Shown here in pieces: positions 23,188 through 32,355 of a stretch of DNA of 64,000 bases. This DNA is from VRUE01 sp044867645 (lineage in GTDB: Bacteria; Actinomycetota; Thermoleophilia; Solirubrobacterales; 70-9): positions 1 through 64,000 of the forward strand of contig JBIOVI010000011.1 in assembly GCA_044867645.1 (NCBI GenBank). Reading direction: 5' to 3'. The translations under genes were made by a program, and so were the position numbers. The notes below the pieces were generated by a model. The model did no database searches, was not told the DNA's origin, and was given only the letters and a program-made list of their open reading frames with translations. Every line of letters starts with the position of its first letter. The stretch's first letter is position 1.

Positions 23188-23220
23188 CGAGGGACCCGGG
23201 AGACCGGGTCCCTCGTTTTT
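23188..23220 (+). terminator. Rho-independent terminator of groESL
   Basis: CGAGGGACCCGG, loop GAGA, CCGGGTCCCTCG, then TTTTT: a perfect 12-bp stem with a U-tract, 46 bases after groEL. It ends at the last codon of the convergent minus-strand gene. Confidence 0.95.
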
Positions 23221-24378
23221 CTAGCCTGCCGGGACCGGTTCCGGCGCGGGTTCGGGCGCCGGCGGGGCCGGCGGCGGCGTTGGAGCCGGCTTCGGTTTCG
23301 GTGGCAGCGGCGGCAGGGTGCCGGCGTTGTATTCGGCGTACTGGAGGAAGGTCGCGCGGCGGATCTTCAGGCGCAGGGTGTTGGTCGTGCGCGGGTAGAG
23401 GCCGAGCTGGTAGGGGTTGTCGGTATCGCCGAAGCCGCGGTAGTAGACGAACATCCGCACCCGCGGTCGCTTTACCAACCAGCTGACGAGCTGTTTGGCG
23501 AAGCGGGGTTCGTCTTCCCCGTAGACCGCCCACTCGGCGATCGCGATCGGCTTGCCCCGCCACTGTTTGCCCGCGAAGAAGCGGTTGAGGTCTTTCCAGA
23601 CGGGATACTGGGAGTAGAAGTCGGTGCCGGCCCAGTCGACCCAGCGCGAGCCCGGCCAGTAGTTGCCGGGGAAGTTGCCTTTCACCCGGGGAGAACCGCC
23701 GGGCAGCGGGCTCCAAATGATGCTCACCGGCGCCGCGGGAAGGCTGGTCGGAGGGGGTCCTTTGGTGCGGTTGACCGGCGGCAGGCCGATTTCGGCCAGG
23801 GTCGCGTTGATCCCTTCCAGGCTGTTGCCGCCGCGCACGATCGCCGCGATCCGGCGGAAGGCCTGCTTGTACCAGCCGGTGGTGTGTTCGCCTCCCCTCT
23901 GGTTGCCTTCGCAATCGACCGCGGACCAGGCGTTTAGGCAGCGGTTGGGCTCGCCGAGCGGCCTGATGTAAGCGGGCAGGCCGCGTTTGGCGAAGAAGTC
24001 GTTGAGCTGCAGCAGGTAGTTGTCGCCGCCGCCGAGGGCGATCTGCTGCGGGGTGATCATCTCGGCCAGGGTCTGGTCGTTAGCCGTTGAGATGTGCAGG
24101 ATCGGCCGCGTGCCGGTTTCGCGCCAGCGTTCGTATGCCTGGTTGAGGCCGTTCCCCCAGGGATGGAAGGTCTCCAATAACGCCGGGTGCTTACCGCCCA
24201 GCAGTTCGGTGAACTCGCTGAACTCCGCCGTCGTACCGCGGTCGCTGACGCCCCAGAAGACGTTCGGCTTGGGGGGGACTAGGGTGGCCGCTGAGGCTGG
24301 CGCTGCCGCCAGCGCTGCAGCCGTCGTCGCCAGCGCCGCAATCCCGATCAGGGTCGTTCTAGGCCTCGGCCAGGACAT
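23221..24378 (-). CDS. Secreted GH26-like TIM-barrel protein, copy 1
   Basis: 385 residues: a signal peptide (1-31, ending ASAAT), a barrel resembling GH26 beta-mannanases, then a Pro-rich tail (PPKPKPAPTPPPAPPAPEPAPEP) that may span the wall. LPAYIRPLGEPNRC gives putative acid/base Glu143, and PIAIAEWAVYGED gives putative nucleophile Glu282. FWGVSDRG (41-48) opens the mature domain. ATG 24378 overlaps the upstream SDR gene's stop by 20 bases. It is paralogous to the protein at 62534-63604. Its substrate cannot be judged from sequence. Confidence 0.72.
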   Translation of the reverse strand: MSWPRPRTTLIGIAALATTAAALAAAPASAATLVPPKPNVFWGVSDRGTTAEFSEFTELLGGKHPALLETFHPWGNGLNQAYERWRETGTRPILHISTANDQTLAEMITPQQIALGGGDNYLLQLNDFFAKRGLPAYIRPLGEPNRCLNAWSAVDCEGNQRGGEHTTGWYKQAFRRIAAIVRGGNSLEGINATLAEIGLPPVNRTKGPPPTSLPAAPVSIIWSPLPGGSPRVKGNFPGNYWPGSRWVDWAGTDFYSQYPVWKDLNRFFAGKQWRGKPIAIAEWAVYGEDEPRFAKQLVSWLVKRPRVRMFVYYRGFGDTDNPYQLGLYPRTTNTLRLKIRRATFLQYAEYNAGTLPPLPPKPKPAPTPPPAPPAPEPAPEPVPAG

Positions 24379-25240
24379 CGCCCATTCTTCGCGGGGCGAC
24401 GCCCAGCTCCTCGGCGTCGGCCGTGCCACGCTCGCTCGTCATTGAGATCTCCATCAACTCGGTCTCCTCCCAAGTTGCGAACACGGACTCGCCGAAGATG
24501 GAGCGGAGGGCGATCAATCCGGGGCGAACCAGAGGAAGCGGCACGTGGATGAGCGGGCGGGGTCGTCCGGCGACGCGACTGACCAGGTCCGACATCTCGT
24601 CATAGCTGAGCGTCTCCGGCCCGGCCAGCTCGTAGCGGTCGCGTTCGTTGCGGTCGAGGGCGCTGACCACGCAGCGAGCGGCATCGTCCGCCCAGATCGG
24701 CTGGAAACGCGCCCGCCCACTGCCGGAGACCGGCATCGCCGGCAGAAAGGAGAAGCGGCGCAGCAGGGTCACCCAGGGATCGCTGTGGTCGTAGACGATC
24801 GAGGGAGCGAAGACGGTCGTCTGCAGCGGCGAGGAAGCGATCGCCCGCTCCGCCAGCCACTTGGCGCGGAAGAAGCGGGTGCGCTGGGCGGGGGCGGCAT
24901 TGAGAGCGCTGAAGAAGGCGAAACGCCGCACGCCGCTGCGCTCGGCCGCGCGCAGCAGCCGTACCGTCGCCAGCCCGTTCAGCTCCTCGATCCGGTGCGG
25001 GGGCTGATCGCGGATCGTCGCCGCGAGGTGGATCACGGTGTCGACCCCACGCAGAGCCTGCCGCACCAGGTAGGGATCCGACATCTCGCCGAGGTCGCCG
25101 AGCGCGATCTGCACGTTGACCCGGTGCGCGCCCAAGCGGCGTGGCTCGCGCACCAGGCAGCGCACGTCCTCGCCGTTCTCCAGAAGCCGCGGCAGCAGCC
25201 GCGACCCGATGCTTCCGGTTGCTCCCGTCAGCAGCAGCAT
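24359..25240 (-). CDS. NAD(P)-binding atypical SDR (NmrA/NDUFA9-like)
   Basis: 293 residues. The Rossmann motif LLTGATGSIGSRLLPRLL (3-20), VRCLVREP and DTVIHLAATI (about 66-75) are those of atypical extended SDRs. There is no clean YxxxK pair, though FFRAKWLAE stands where the catalytic region would be. Such proteins modify or sense NAD(P)H and small ketones; the substrate is unknown. It is transcribed with the GH26-like gene downstream (20-base overlap). Its upstream region is shared with the divergent ferredoxin gene. Confidence 0.8.
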   Translation of the reverse strand: MLLLTGATGSIGSRLLPRLLENGEDVRCLVREPRRLGAHRVNVQIALGDLGEMSDPYLVRQALRGVDTVIHLAATIRDQPPHRIEELNGLATVRLLRAAERSGVRRFAFFSALNAAPAQRTRFFRAKWLAERAIASSPLQTTVFAPSIVYDHSDPWVTLLRRFSFLPAMPVSGSGRARFQPIWADDAARCVVSALDRNERDRYELAGPETLSYDEMSDLVSRVAGRPRPLIHVPLPLVRPGLIALRSIFGESVFATWEETELMEISMTSERGTADAEELGVAPRRMGDVLAEA

Positions 25241-25371
25241 CGGGACATCATGCCCATTTCGAGGAACCTAGCGCCCAACTGCCCGTGCACGTCTCTAAAA
25301 TGTACGTTCGCGCTTGGCGGGGACCGAATACCTGCCGGGCATCGCAAAGACGACCCAGGAGAAAGCCTCGA

Positions 25372-25644
25372 ATGACCTACGTCATCGCCGAGCCGTGTAT
25401 TGGCACCAAGGACAACTCGTGTGTCGAGGTCTGTCCGGTCGACTGCATCCACCCGACCCCGGACGAGCCCGACTACGACTCCGTCGAGATGCTCTACATC
25501 GACCCGGACGAGTGCATCGACTGCGATGCTTGCGTCGAGGCCTGCCCAGTTGACGCCTGCTTCGCCGAGGACCAGCTCCCCGCCGAGTGGGCCAAATACG
25601 CCGAGATCAACGCCGAGTACTACAAGAGCAAGACTTCGGCGTAA
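25372..25644 (+). CDS. fdxA: 7Fe ferredoxin (3Fe-4S/4Fe-4S)
   Basis: 90-residue cytoplasmic electron carrier. Cys9, 17, 21, 25 and Cys48, 51, 54, 58 are arranged as C-x7-C-x3-C-x3-CIHP and C-x2-C-x2-C-x3-CP. The widened first motif lacks the standard second cysteine, as in actinobacterial FdxA with one 3Fe-4S and one 4Fe-4S cluster. The C-terminal helix AEWAKYAEINAEYYKSK is typical. ATG 25372 follows a CAGGAG ribosome-binding site. Confidence 0.93.
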   Translation: MTYVIAEPCIGTKDNSCVEVCPVDCIHPTPDEPDYDSVEMLYIDPDECIDCDACVEACPVDACFAEDQLPAEWAKYAEINAEYYKSKTSA

Positions 25645-25696
25645 TTGTTTGCGACTTGCTGGGGCACCGAGCAGGCTGGTGCATACTGCCCCCCTT

Positions 25697-26179
25697 ATGG
25701 CCAACGCCTTCGAGCCGCACTGGGATGAGGAGCAGGACCGGCCTCCGTTCACCTGGCGGCGGGCTCGGCTCGGGCGACAGGCGGGCTCGGATCGGCTAGG
25801 CGCCTCGCTTTTCGAGTTGCCGCCGGGCTGCTCGAGCTTTCCGCTTCACATCCACCACGCGAACGAGGAGCTGCTGGTCGTCGTCTGCGGCCGGCCCACG
25901 CTCCGCACGTTGGACGGTGAGCGCCAGCTCGAAGAGGGCGAGCTGGTTGCCTTCCCGTCGGGCCGCACCGGCGCGCACCGGATCGACAACCGCGGCGAGC
26001 AGCCGGCGCGCGTGCTGATCATCAGCACGATGTTCGCCCCGGAGATCAACGAGTACCCTGACTCGGGCAAGGTTTGGGCCCGGACTTTTCCGCCCGGCGC
26101 CACCCGCCCGGAGGAGGCGGTGGACATCATCGTGCGCCCGGACGACGAGCGCCCCCACTACCTCGACGACGAGCGCTGA
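25697..26179 (+). CDS. Cupin-domain protein
   Basis: 160 residues with one cupin barrel. PPGCSSFPLHIHHANEELLVVVCGRPTLRTLDG contains the first metal motif (H-x-H-H-x4-E), and GELVAFPSGRTGAHRIDNRG contains the second (His near 93). The His/Glu set could bind Fe or Mn. The C-terminal VRPDDERPHYLDDER suggests a tail over the active site. Enzyme, sugar-binding or signalling roles are all possible. It follows the ferredoxin gene by 52 bases and converges with mrp. Confidence 0.78.
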   Translation: MANAFEPHWDEEQDRPPFTWRRARLGRQAGSDRLGASLFELPPGCSSFPLHIHHANEELLVVVCGRPTLRTLDGERQLEEGELVAFPSGRTGAHRIDNRGEQPARVLIISTMFAPEINEYPDSGKVWARTFPPGATRPEEAVDIIVRPDDERPHYLDDER

Positions 26180-26200
26180 GCCGCCTCCCCTCGCTAAACC

Positions 26201-26221
26201 GCAATTGGCCCAAACAATTGC
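26201..26221. repeat. Short inverted repeat between convergent genes
   Basis: GCAATTG gcccaaa CAATTGC is a perfect 7-bp inverted repeat in the gap between the cupin and mrp stops. It may act as a weak bidirectional terminator stem, but no T-run follows on either strand. Confidence 0.35.
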
Positions 26222-26250
26222 TGTAAGCCCAAGAGCCCGCTTAGCGCGCT

Positions 26251-27411
26251 CTAACCCTGCACGACCGGCAGCGGCGTGCCGCTGACTGGCGGGGCTTCGG
26301 CGGCGGCGGGTACTGCCTGCAGGACGGGCAGCTCCTGCGGGGTTGCGGCGACGATGCCGCGGGCGGCTTGGCGGATCGCCTGCGAGGCGGGTGAGTCGGG
26401 CTCGGCGGTGGCGAGCGGGGTCCCGGTGTCGGCGTGCTCGCGCAGCGGCTCGGAGAGCGGCACCTTGCCGAGCAGGGGTATGTCGAGCTCGTCGGCCAGC
26501 AGCTGACCGCCGCCCTCGCCGAAGATCGTGAAGCGTTCGCCGTCGGGGGTGGTGAAGCCGGACATGTTCTCGATTACGCCAAGCAGCTCGAGGTCGAACT
26601 TGACCGCCATGTCGGCGGCACGTTTGGCCACCGTCTGCGCCGCCGGCTGGGGCGTGGTGACGATCGTGAACTTGGCCTGGGGAAGAAGCTGGGAGAGGGT
26701 CATCGAGACGTCTCCCGTGCCGGGCGGCAGGTCGAGCAGCAGGTACTCCAGCTCGCCCCAGGCGACGTCCTCGAGAAACTGCTGGATCGCCTTGTGGAGC
26801 ATCGGGCCGCGCCAGACGACAGCCGAGTTCTCCTCGACGAAGAAGCCGATCGACATCACTTTGACGCCGCCCGCCGCCTCCAGCGGCAGGATCTTGCGCT
26901 CGCCGTTGACCTCCGGTTTGCGGTTGACGCCGAGCATGCGCGGGATCGAGTAGCCGTAGACGTCGCAGTCGAGCGCGCCGGCGGGGTGCCCTTCGGCGGT
27001 CAGTGCCGCGGCCAGGTTGGCCGTCATCGTCGACTTGCCGACGCCGCCCTTGCCGGAGGCGACGCAGATCACGTTCTTCACCTGGGCCAGCGCGCCTGCC
27101 GGCAGCTTGCTGCGGCCGAGGGTCTGCTGAAGGTTGCCTTTCTCCTCGTCGGAGAGGACGTCGAAGCCGACCGCGACCGAGGTGACCCCGTCCAGCTCGG
27201 AGACCCGCTGCGCCACGGCCTGTTCGAAGTGGGCGCGGATCGGGCAGCCGGCGGTGGTCAGCGAGACGACGACCTCGACCCGGCCCTCGTCCTTGACCTC
27301 GATCGAGCGGACCATGCCCAGCTCGACGATCGAGCGGCGCAGCTCGGGATCGATGACTGCGCGCAGCTTCTCGGTGATCTGTTCCTCGGTCGGCAGGGGC
27401 ATCGCGGTCAT
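26251..27411 (-). CDS. mrp: Mrp/NBP35-type ATP-binding protein (Fe-S cluster carrier)
   Basis: 386 residues. An N-terminal MIP18-like (DUF59) domain (about 5-90, LRAVIDPELRRSIVELGMV, TTAGCPIR) is followed by the deviant Walker A CVASGKGGVGKSTMTANLA (116-134). Further motifs are LDCDVYGYSIPRML, GPMLHKAIQQFLEDVAWGELEYLLLDLPPGTGD and VTTPQPAAQTVAKR. It is thought to assemble or carry Fe-S clusters in the cytoplasm. No CxxC pair is present in the C-terminal part, as in many actinobacterial members. ATG 27411 is used; 27402 is also possible. The Pro/Ala-rich C-terminal 40 residues are probably disordered. Confidence 0.9.
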   Translation of the reverse strand: MTAMPLPTEEQITEKLRAVIDPELRRSIVELGMVRSIEVKDEGRVEVVVSLTTAGCPIRAHFEQAVAQRVSELDGVTSVAVGFDVLSDEEKGNLQQTLGRSKLPAGALAQVKNVICVASGKGGVGKSTMTANLAAALTAEGHPAGALDCDVYGYSIPRMLGVNRKPEVNGERKILPLEAAGGVKVMSIGFFVEENSAVVWRGPMLHKAIQQFLEDVAWGELEYLLLDLPPGTGDVSMTLSQLLPQAKFTIVTTPQPAAQTVAKRAADMAVKFDLELLGVIENMSGFTTPDGERFTIFGEGGGQLLADELDIPLLGKVPLSEPLREHADTGTPLATAEPDSPASQAIRQAARGIVAATPQELPVLQAVPAAAEAPPVSGTPLPVVQG

Positions 27412-27532
27412 TCTCGCAAAGCCTCGCCTCGGGGTAGACGACGCTTCATCCCCGATATCTGTCCGCCGGGGGGAGAGACGGCTTTGCTGCCTACTTAGGC
27501 CCTTCATTGCACAGGCAACGAAGGGAGGTCTG

Positions 27533-29824
27533 ATGTCGGGAACGCGGGGCGGGCTGGGACGGATCGTCGCGATGGGGGTTGCGCTGGCGCTGGCTCTGTT
27601 ACTGCTGGCGGCTCGCGAGGCGACGGCGGGCAAGTACTCGGTTGCCCAGTGCGGTTGGCACTTGGACGCCGACGCAGATTGGGCCGACACCACCGGTGGA
27701 GCCAAGTTCCGCCCCGACGCATGGTGCGCGACTCCGGCCGGGTCTGATCCCTTCGATGGCGCCCACATGAAGAGCTTCACCAAGGGCGGCCCGACCGTCT
27801 CTGGCACCCGCTTTGCTCGCTGGCGCTGGGTGGCACCGCCGACGTCGGGCATCACCAGGGTCAGCGGCACCTGGTGGCACGCTCTGCATGACGGGATGGA
27901 GCAACGGATCGGCGTCGGCACTTGGAGCGGCGGCTTCGAGCCGTTCGCCAGTGCCGGCGGCACCGATGTGACCCCACGAGGGTTCGTCGCCGGTTTCTCT
28001 TCGCCACAGCCGGCGCTGGAGGACCGCCTGCTTTGCGCCCGAGCCGAAAACAAATGGTGCAACATCGAATCGGACTCGTGGTCGGCGATTCGGGCATTGA
28101 CGATCACGATTCAGGACGACACCAATCCCGCCGCCGGAGTCAGCAGCGACCTAGTCAGCGGGGGGTGGAAGGTCGGTGGCCAGGGCATCGGCTTCTGGGC
28201 CAACGATGCCGGTGCCGGTGCGCGCTTCGGTGAGACGCTGCTCGACGGTAACCGCGTAAATCTCTACGAGTACCCCTGCTCGAAAGCGATGATCGAGGGT
28301 GAGTGGCGAGGCACGCGGATGCAGCCCTGCTCGACCAATATCTCCGGTGGGACTTTTGTCGATACCGCCCGCTTCAGCGACGGCCCACACCGCCTGGATC
28401 ATTGCGCGACCGACTTTGCCGGCAACGTCGCCTGCATCGCTCCGATGACCGTCCTGATCGACAACAGCCCGCCGGCACATCCCCGCAACCTCACCCTCGC
28501 TGGTGGGGACGGCTGGCGCCGCATCGACGATTTCGACTTCTCCTGGAGTAATCCCGACCAGGGGCCGGCGAGCCCGATCGGGGGCGCGTACTGGCGGATC
28601 ACCGGCCCGGCCGGCTACGACACGGGGGTGAAGTTCGCCCCCGGCCGCGACATCACGACGCTCGCCGATCGGATCCTGCCCCGTCCCGGCATCTTCACCT
28701 TCCACGTCTGGTTGCGCGACGAAGCGGGGAATTCCAACCCCTCCTCGGCGATCGAGTTGCCGATGCGCCTCGATGACGTCCCGCCGGGAGCGGCCTTCGA
28801 GCCGGTGGCGGAAGTTACTGGCCCGGAGCTGCCGCAGGCCGTCGCTGCCGTGGTCAGCGACGAGCATTCGGGACCGGCCGCCGGCCAGCTGCGGTACCGA
28901 CGGCTCAACGCCGAATCGTGGACCGAGCTGCAGACCAAGTTGCAGACGGGAACCAGCCCCGGCGTCGCACGCCTCGTCGCCCCGGTGCCGGACAACCTCG
29001 AACCCGGCACCTACGTCTTTCGCGCCGATGTGTCGGATGTGGCTGGGAACATCGCTTCGACCACGCGCCGCGCCGACGGGATCGAGATGGCCCTGCGCAA
29101 GACGCCACCGCCGGTCGGACCAAGCCGGCCGGCCGCAGGGGCACAAGAGAAAGCTTCGGGGACAGTGTCGCGGGCGAAGACCCGACTGTTCGCCAAGTTG
29201 TACTGGCACCATCGGCGTGGTCCGCGGGTGACCGTGCCGTTCGGCGTCGGCGCAGCGCTTTCCGGCCGGCTGCTCAGCGCCGACGGCGCCGGTCTGGCCG
29301 GGCGGCGCCTAAGGATCGTCGCGCGGCCTTCGCGGGGGGCTCTGGCTCCTCGCCGCGTCGACGCGGTCCAGACCGGAACGCACGGCGGCTTCCGGTTCGA
29401 CCTGCCGCCGGGGCCCTCACGGCGGATCACCGTCAGCTATCCGGGCGAGCCTGGGCTTGCCCCCGCCCGGCGCCCCGCCTTGGCGCTGCGCGTGCGCGGT
29501 GCGGTGAGTCTCCACACCGACCCGCTGCGACTCCGCACCGGCCAGCCGCTGCGACTGTGGGGACGGGTCCGAACCCGGGGGGCACCGCTGCCGCGGCGCG
29601 GCAAGCTGATCGCTATCCAGTACTACGAGAGCGAAGCGCACCGTTGGCGCCCGGTTCTCGTCACGCGCAGCGACCACGGCGGTCGCTTCCACGCCGGCTA
29701 TCGCTTCCGCTATGTGACCGGCACGGCGAGGATCCGACTCCGGGCCGTCGCTCTCGCTGAGGAGCGCTGGCCCTACGCCCCGGGTGCCTCCCGCCCCGTC
29801 ACGGTGCGGGTCACGGGTCTGTAG
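27533..29824 (+). CDS. Large secreted protein with Ig-like segments, function unknown
   Basis: 763 residues with a signal peptide (1-33, ending ATAGK). Residues 34-290 form a Trp/Cys-rich domain (YSVAQCGWHLDADADW, WHALHDGMEQRIGVGTWSG) that looks like a carbohydrate-binding or jelly-roll fold. Residues 290-530 hold two or three Ig/Fn3-like units (FDFSWSNPDQGP, FTFHVWLRDEAGN, YVFRADVSDVAGN). The C-terminal third has basic beta-rich repeats (VPFGVGAALSGRLLSADGAGLAGRRLRIV, LRLRTGQPLRLWGRVRTRG). No catalytic motif is visible. GGGAGG lies just before ATG 27533. It is probably a surface or wall-associated protein; I know no named family. Confidence 0.68.
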   Translation: MSGTRGGLGRIVAMGVALALALLLLAAREATAGKYSVAQCGWHLDADADWADTTGGAKFRPDAWCATPAGSDPFDGAHMKSFTKGGPTVSGTRFARWRWVAPPTSGITRVSGTWWHALHDGMEQRIGVGTWSGGFEPFASAGGTDVTPRGFVAGFSSPQPALEDRLLCARAENKWCNIESDSWSAIRALTITIQDDTNPAAGVSSDLVSGGWKVGGQGIGFWANDAGAGARFGETLLDGNRVNLYEYPCSKAMIEGEWRGTRMQPCSTNISGGTFVDTARFSDGPHRLDHCATDFAGNVACIAPMTVLIDNSPPAHPRNLTLAGGDGWRRIDDFDFSWSNPDQGPASPIGGAYWRITGPAGYDTGVKFAPGRDITTLADRILPRPGIFTFHVWLRDEAGNSNPSSAIELPMRLDDVPPGAAFEPVAEVTGPELPQAVAAVVSDEHSGPAAGQLRYRRLNAESWTELQTKLQTGTSPGVARLVAPVPDNLEPGTYVFRADVSDVAGNIASTTRRADGIEMALRKTPPPVGPSRPAAGAQEKASGTVSRAKTRLFAKLYWHHRRGPRVTVPFGVGAALSGRLLSADGAGLAGRRLRIVARPSRGALAPRRVDAVQTGTHGGFRFDLPPGPSRRITVSYPGEPGLAPARRPALALRVRGAVSLHTDPLRLRTGQPLRLWGRVRTRGAPLPRRGKLIAIQYYESEAHRWRPVLVTRSDHGGRFHAGYRFRYVTGTARIRLRAVALAEERWPYAPGASRPVTVRVTGL

Positions 29825-29835
29825 GGTGAGGCGCC

Positions 29836-30294
29836 ATGTCACAGGCCACGCTGCACACCAACGCCGGGGAGATCGTGCTCGAGCTGCACGACTCCGACGC
29901 CCCCAAGACGGTCGAGAACTTTCGCAAGCTCGCCGCCGACGGCTTCTACGATGGCCTGATCTTCCACCGGGTCATCCCCGACTTCATGATTCAGGGCGGC
30001 TGCCCGGAGGGGACCGGCCGCGGCGGTCCCGGCTACACCTTCGAGGACGAGATCAACGAACACAAGATCGTCCGCGGAGCGCTGGCGATGGCCAACGCCG
30101 GGCCCAATACCAATGGCTCGCAGTTCTTCATCGTCACCACCGAGGCGGCGTCGTGGCTGGACGGCAAGCACACCGTCTTCGGCCGGGTCGTCGAGGGGAT
30201 GGACGCCGTCGACGCGATCGAGTCGACCGAGACCGACGGCTCAGACCGCCCGGTCGAAGAGCAGAAGATCGAGCGCGTCGAGCTCCCCGGCTGA
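29836..30294 (+). CDS. Peptidyl-prolyl cis-trans isomerase (cyclophilin)
   Basis: 152 residues, a single cytoplasmic cyclophilin domain without signal peptide. FHRVIPDFMIQGG (43-55) holds the catalytic Arg45 and Phe50; MANAGPNTNGSQFFI (85-99), Trp107 and His112 complete the proline pocket. It catalyses prolyl isomerisation during folding. It starts 11 bases after the large secreted protein and converges with the K+ channel gene. Confidence 0.93.
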   Translation: MSQATLHTNAGEIVLELHDSDAPKTVENFRKLAADGFYDGLIFHRVIPDFMIQGGCPEGTGRGGPGYTFEDEINEHKIVRGALAMANAGPNTNGSQFFIVTTEAASWLDGKHTVFGRVVEGMDAVDAIESTETDGSDRPVEEQKIERVELPG

Positions 30295-30295
30295 A

Positions 30296-30988
30296 TCAGC
30301 CGGCCCGTTTCTCGCGTCGCCGCAGCAGACCTTCGCCGGGCCGCCAGAGGCTGACCAGGCCCGCCACCAAGGTGACGAGGAAGACCTGGCCGAGCATCAT
30401 CTCCAGCCCCGAGACCATGCGGCCGATCTGCCCAGCGGGCACCAGGTCGCCGTAGCCGGTCGTGGTCAGCGTCGTGTAGCTGAAGAAGAGGAAGTCGCTG
30501 CCCTTGATCGCGACGCCTTCGCCGAAGAAGCCGCCGCCTTCGAGCCGATCGATCAGACTGTAGGCCCAGGTGAAGAGGATGCCGAGCGCGGTGTAGACGC
30601 TGATCGCGCCGAGAATCGTGCGTGAGGAGACGTTGTTGGCGGTGAGGACGCGCCGAAGCACCGCCGCCATTGCCACCGCGAGCAGGCCGATCTCGATGAA
30701 GTTGGCGGCGCTCAGCCAGTGGCGGCCGCCGGTCGCGGCGGAGACGATGGCAAGGAGGACGGCGAGGACGGCGAGCATCAGGGCGCGCCTGACGAAGACC
30801 GGCCGGACGTGCGAGCTAGTCAGCGCGACGACCGAGGTGGCGCCGGTGACGATCGTCAGCAGGACGGCTCCCCAGCTGCGGTTGGAAAGGACCGAGGCAA
30901 GCACGTAGGTGAGCAGGACCAGCAGCAGCACCAACCCGAAGGCGTCACTGGCCCGCTGCGCACGCTGCCGCCACCGCTCGCGGTTCAT
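30296..30988 (-). CDS. Potassium-channel-like membrane protein
   Basis: 230 residues. About six hydrophobic segments lie at 17-35, 41-57, 69-86, 95-112, 126-146 and 192-214. The pore loop FFSYTTLTTTGYGDLVPAG (168-186) contains the K+ selectivity filter TTTGYGD. No Arg-rich S4 or cytosolic RCK domain is visible, so gating is unknown. ATG 30988 is chosen over 31054 because the first hydrophobic helix follows it and the longer start would run into the divergent ClC gene. It may set membrane potential. Confidence 0.85.
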   Translation of the reverse strand: MNRERWRQRAQRASDAFGLVLLLVLLTYVLASVLSNRSWGAVLLTIVTGATSVVALTSSHVRPVFVRRALMLAVLAVLLAIVSAATGGRHWLSAANFIEIGLLAVAMAAVLRRVLTANNVSSRTILGAISVYTALGILFTWAYSLIDRLEGGGFFGEGVAIKGSDFLFFSYTTLTTTGYGDLVPAGQIGRMVSGLEMMLGQVFLVTLVAGLVSLWRPGEGLLRRREKRAG

Positions 30989-31035
30989 CCCTGGGAGTTC
31001 GGCTGGCCGACCGGCATTCCTGCCAGGATCAGGCC

Positions 31036-32352
31036 GTGGCCGAGGACGCCGCACCCGCCCCAGACCCCCTCGCGGTCCTTCGCAGCAGGCGGTTCCTTGC
31101 GCTGCTCGCGGTCGCCGCGCCGGTCGGCGTCCTCGCGGCGCTGGTCTCCTGGGGCTTCCTCGAGCTGGTCTTCCACCTGCAGGAATGGGTGTTCGACGAT
31201 CTGCCCGAAGCGTTTGGCTTCAAGAACGAACCGCTCTGGTGGTCGCTCCCCGTCCTGGGGCTCGCGGGCGCGATCGCGGCGGCGGCGATCGTTCGCCTGC
31301 CCGGCCGCGGCGGGCACATCCCCGCCGAGGGCCTCAATCCCTCGCCGATCCAGCCGGTGGAGGTGCCCAGCGTGGTTGCCGCCGGCCTCGCCTCGATCGG
31401 CCTCGGCGTGGTGCTCGGGCCAGAGGCGCCGCTGATCGCGATCGGCGGCGGGCTCGGCATCTTCGTCGCCCAGCGACTGCGCGGCGACGTCTCCCCTGAG
31501 GTAAGCGAGATCCTCGCCGCCTCGGCGACCTTCTCCGCGCTCGCCCTCCTCTTCGGCTCGCCGATCGTCGCCGCCGTGCTCCTGATCGAGGCCTCGGGGA
31601 TCGGCGGGTCGCGGCTGCCGCTGATGATCGTCCCCGGCCTGCTCGCTTCTGGGATCGGCTCGCTGGTGTGGATCGGTATGGGGTCGTGGACCGGCCTCAG
31701 CACCGCCGACATCTCGATCCCAGCGCTGCAGCTGCCGCCTTTCGAGACCCCCGGCTTCGCCGACTTCGGCTGGTCGATATTGCTCGCGGCCGGGATCGCG
31801 GTGGCGATGTTCGCGATCTTCCGCCTCGCGCGGGAGACGCAGCGCTTCGCCGCGGCGAAGCCCTTCCTGCTGCTGCCGGTCGCTGGGCTGGCGGTGGCGG
31901 GACTGGCGATCGGCTTCGCCGAGACCACGGACAAAGGCGTCGAGGAAGTGCTCTTCTCCGGCCAGGGGGCGCTCGGCCCTCTGGTTGCCGACCCTGGCGC
32001 CTGGTCGCTTTCGGCCCTGGCCCTGCTGTGTGCGTTCAAGGGAGTGGCCTACGGCCTCTCGCTCGGATCCTTCCGCGGCGGGCCGGTCTTCCCGGCGATG
32101 TTCCTCGGCTCGGCCGCCGGACTGATGGCCGCTCAGCTGCCCGGCTTCGACGTCACCCCGGCGGTGGCGGTCGGTATCGGCGCCGGGGTGGTGGCGGTTC
32201 TCGGTCTGCCGCTGTCCGGCGCCCTGCTCGGCATCCTCCTCACTTCCTCCGCCGGGCCGGGCGCGGCGCCGCTCGTGATCGTTGGCGTGATCGTCGCCTA
32301 CTTGGTCAAGCTGGCTGTCGAGGGGCGCTGGGAATCCGCGCCGACGCGATGA
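31036..32352 (+). CDS. ClC-family chloride channel/transporter
   Basis: 438 residues with about ten membrane helices. GLGVVLGPEAPLIAIGGGLG (122-141) corresponds to the GREGP anion-site motif, with the gating glutamate kept at 130. ASATFSALALLFGSPIVAAVLLIE and LGSFRGGPVFPAMFLGSAAG (GxFxP) are family signatures. GRGGHIP stands in for GSGIP. No CBS domain is present. It exchanges Cl-/H+ or related anions at the inner membrane. GTG start 31036 is 47 bases from the divergent K+ channel, so both ion-transport genes share one short promoter region. Confidence 0.88.
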   Translation: MAEDAAPAPDPLAVLRSRRFLALLAVAAPVGVLAALVSWGFLELVFHLQEWVFDDLPEAFGFKNEPLWWSLPVLGLAGAIAAAAIVRLPGRGGHIPAEGLNPSPIQPVEVPSVVAAGLASIGLGVVLGPEAPLIAIGGGLGIFVAQRLRGDVSPEVSEILAASATFSALALLFGSPIVAAVLLIEASGIGGSRLPLMIVPGLLASGIGSLVWIGMGSWTGLSTADISIPALQLPPFETPGFADFGWSILLAAGIAVAMFAIFRLARETQRFAAAKPFLLLPVAGLAVAGLAIGFAETTDKGVEEVLFSGQGALGPLVADPGAWSLSALALLCAFKGVAYGLSLGSFRGGPVFPAMFLGSAAGLMAAQLPGFDVTPAVAVGIGAGVVAVLGLPLSGALLGILLTSSAGPGAAPLVIVGVIVAYLVKLAVEGRWESAPTR

Positions 32353-32355
32353 GGG

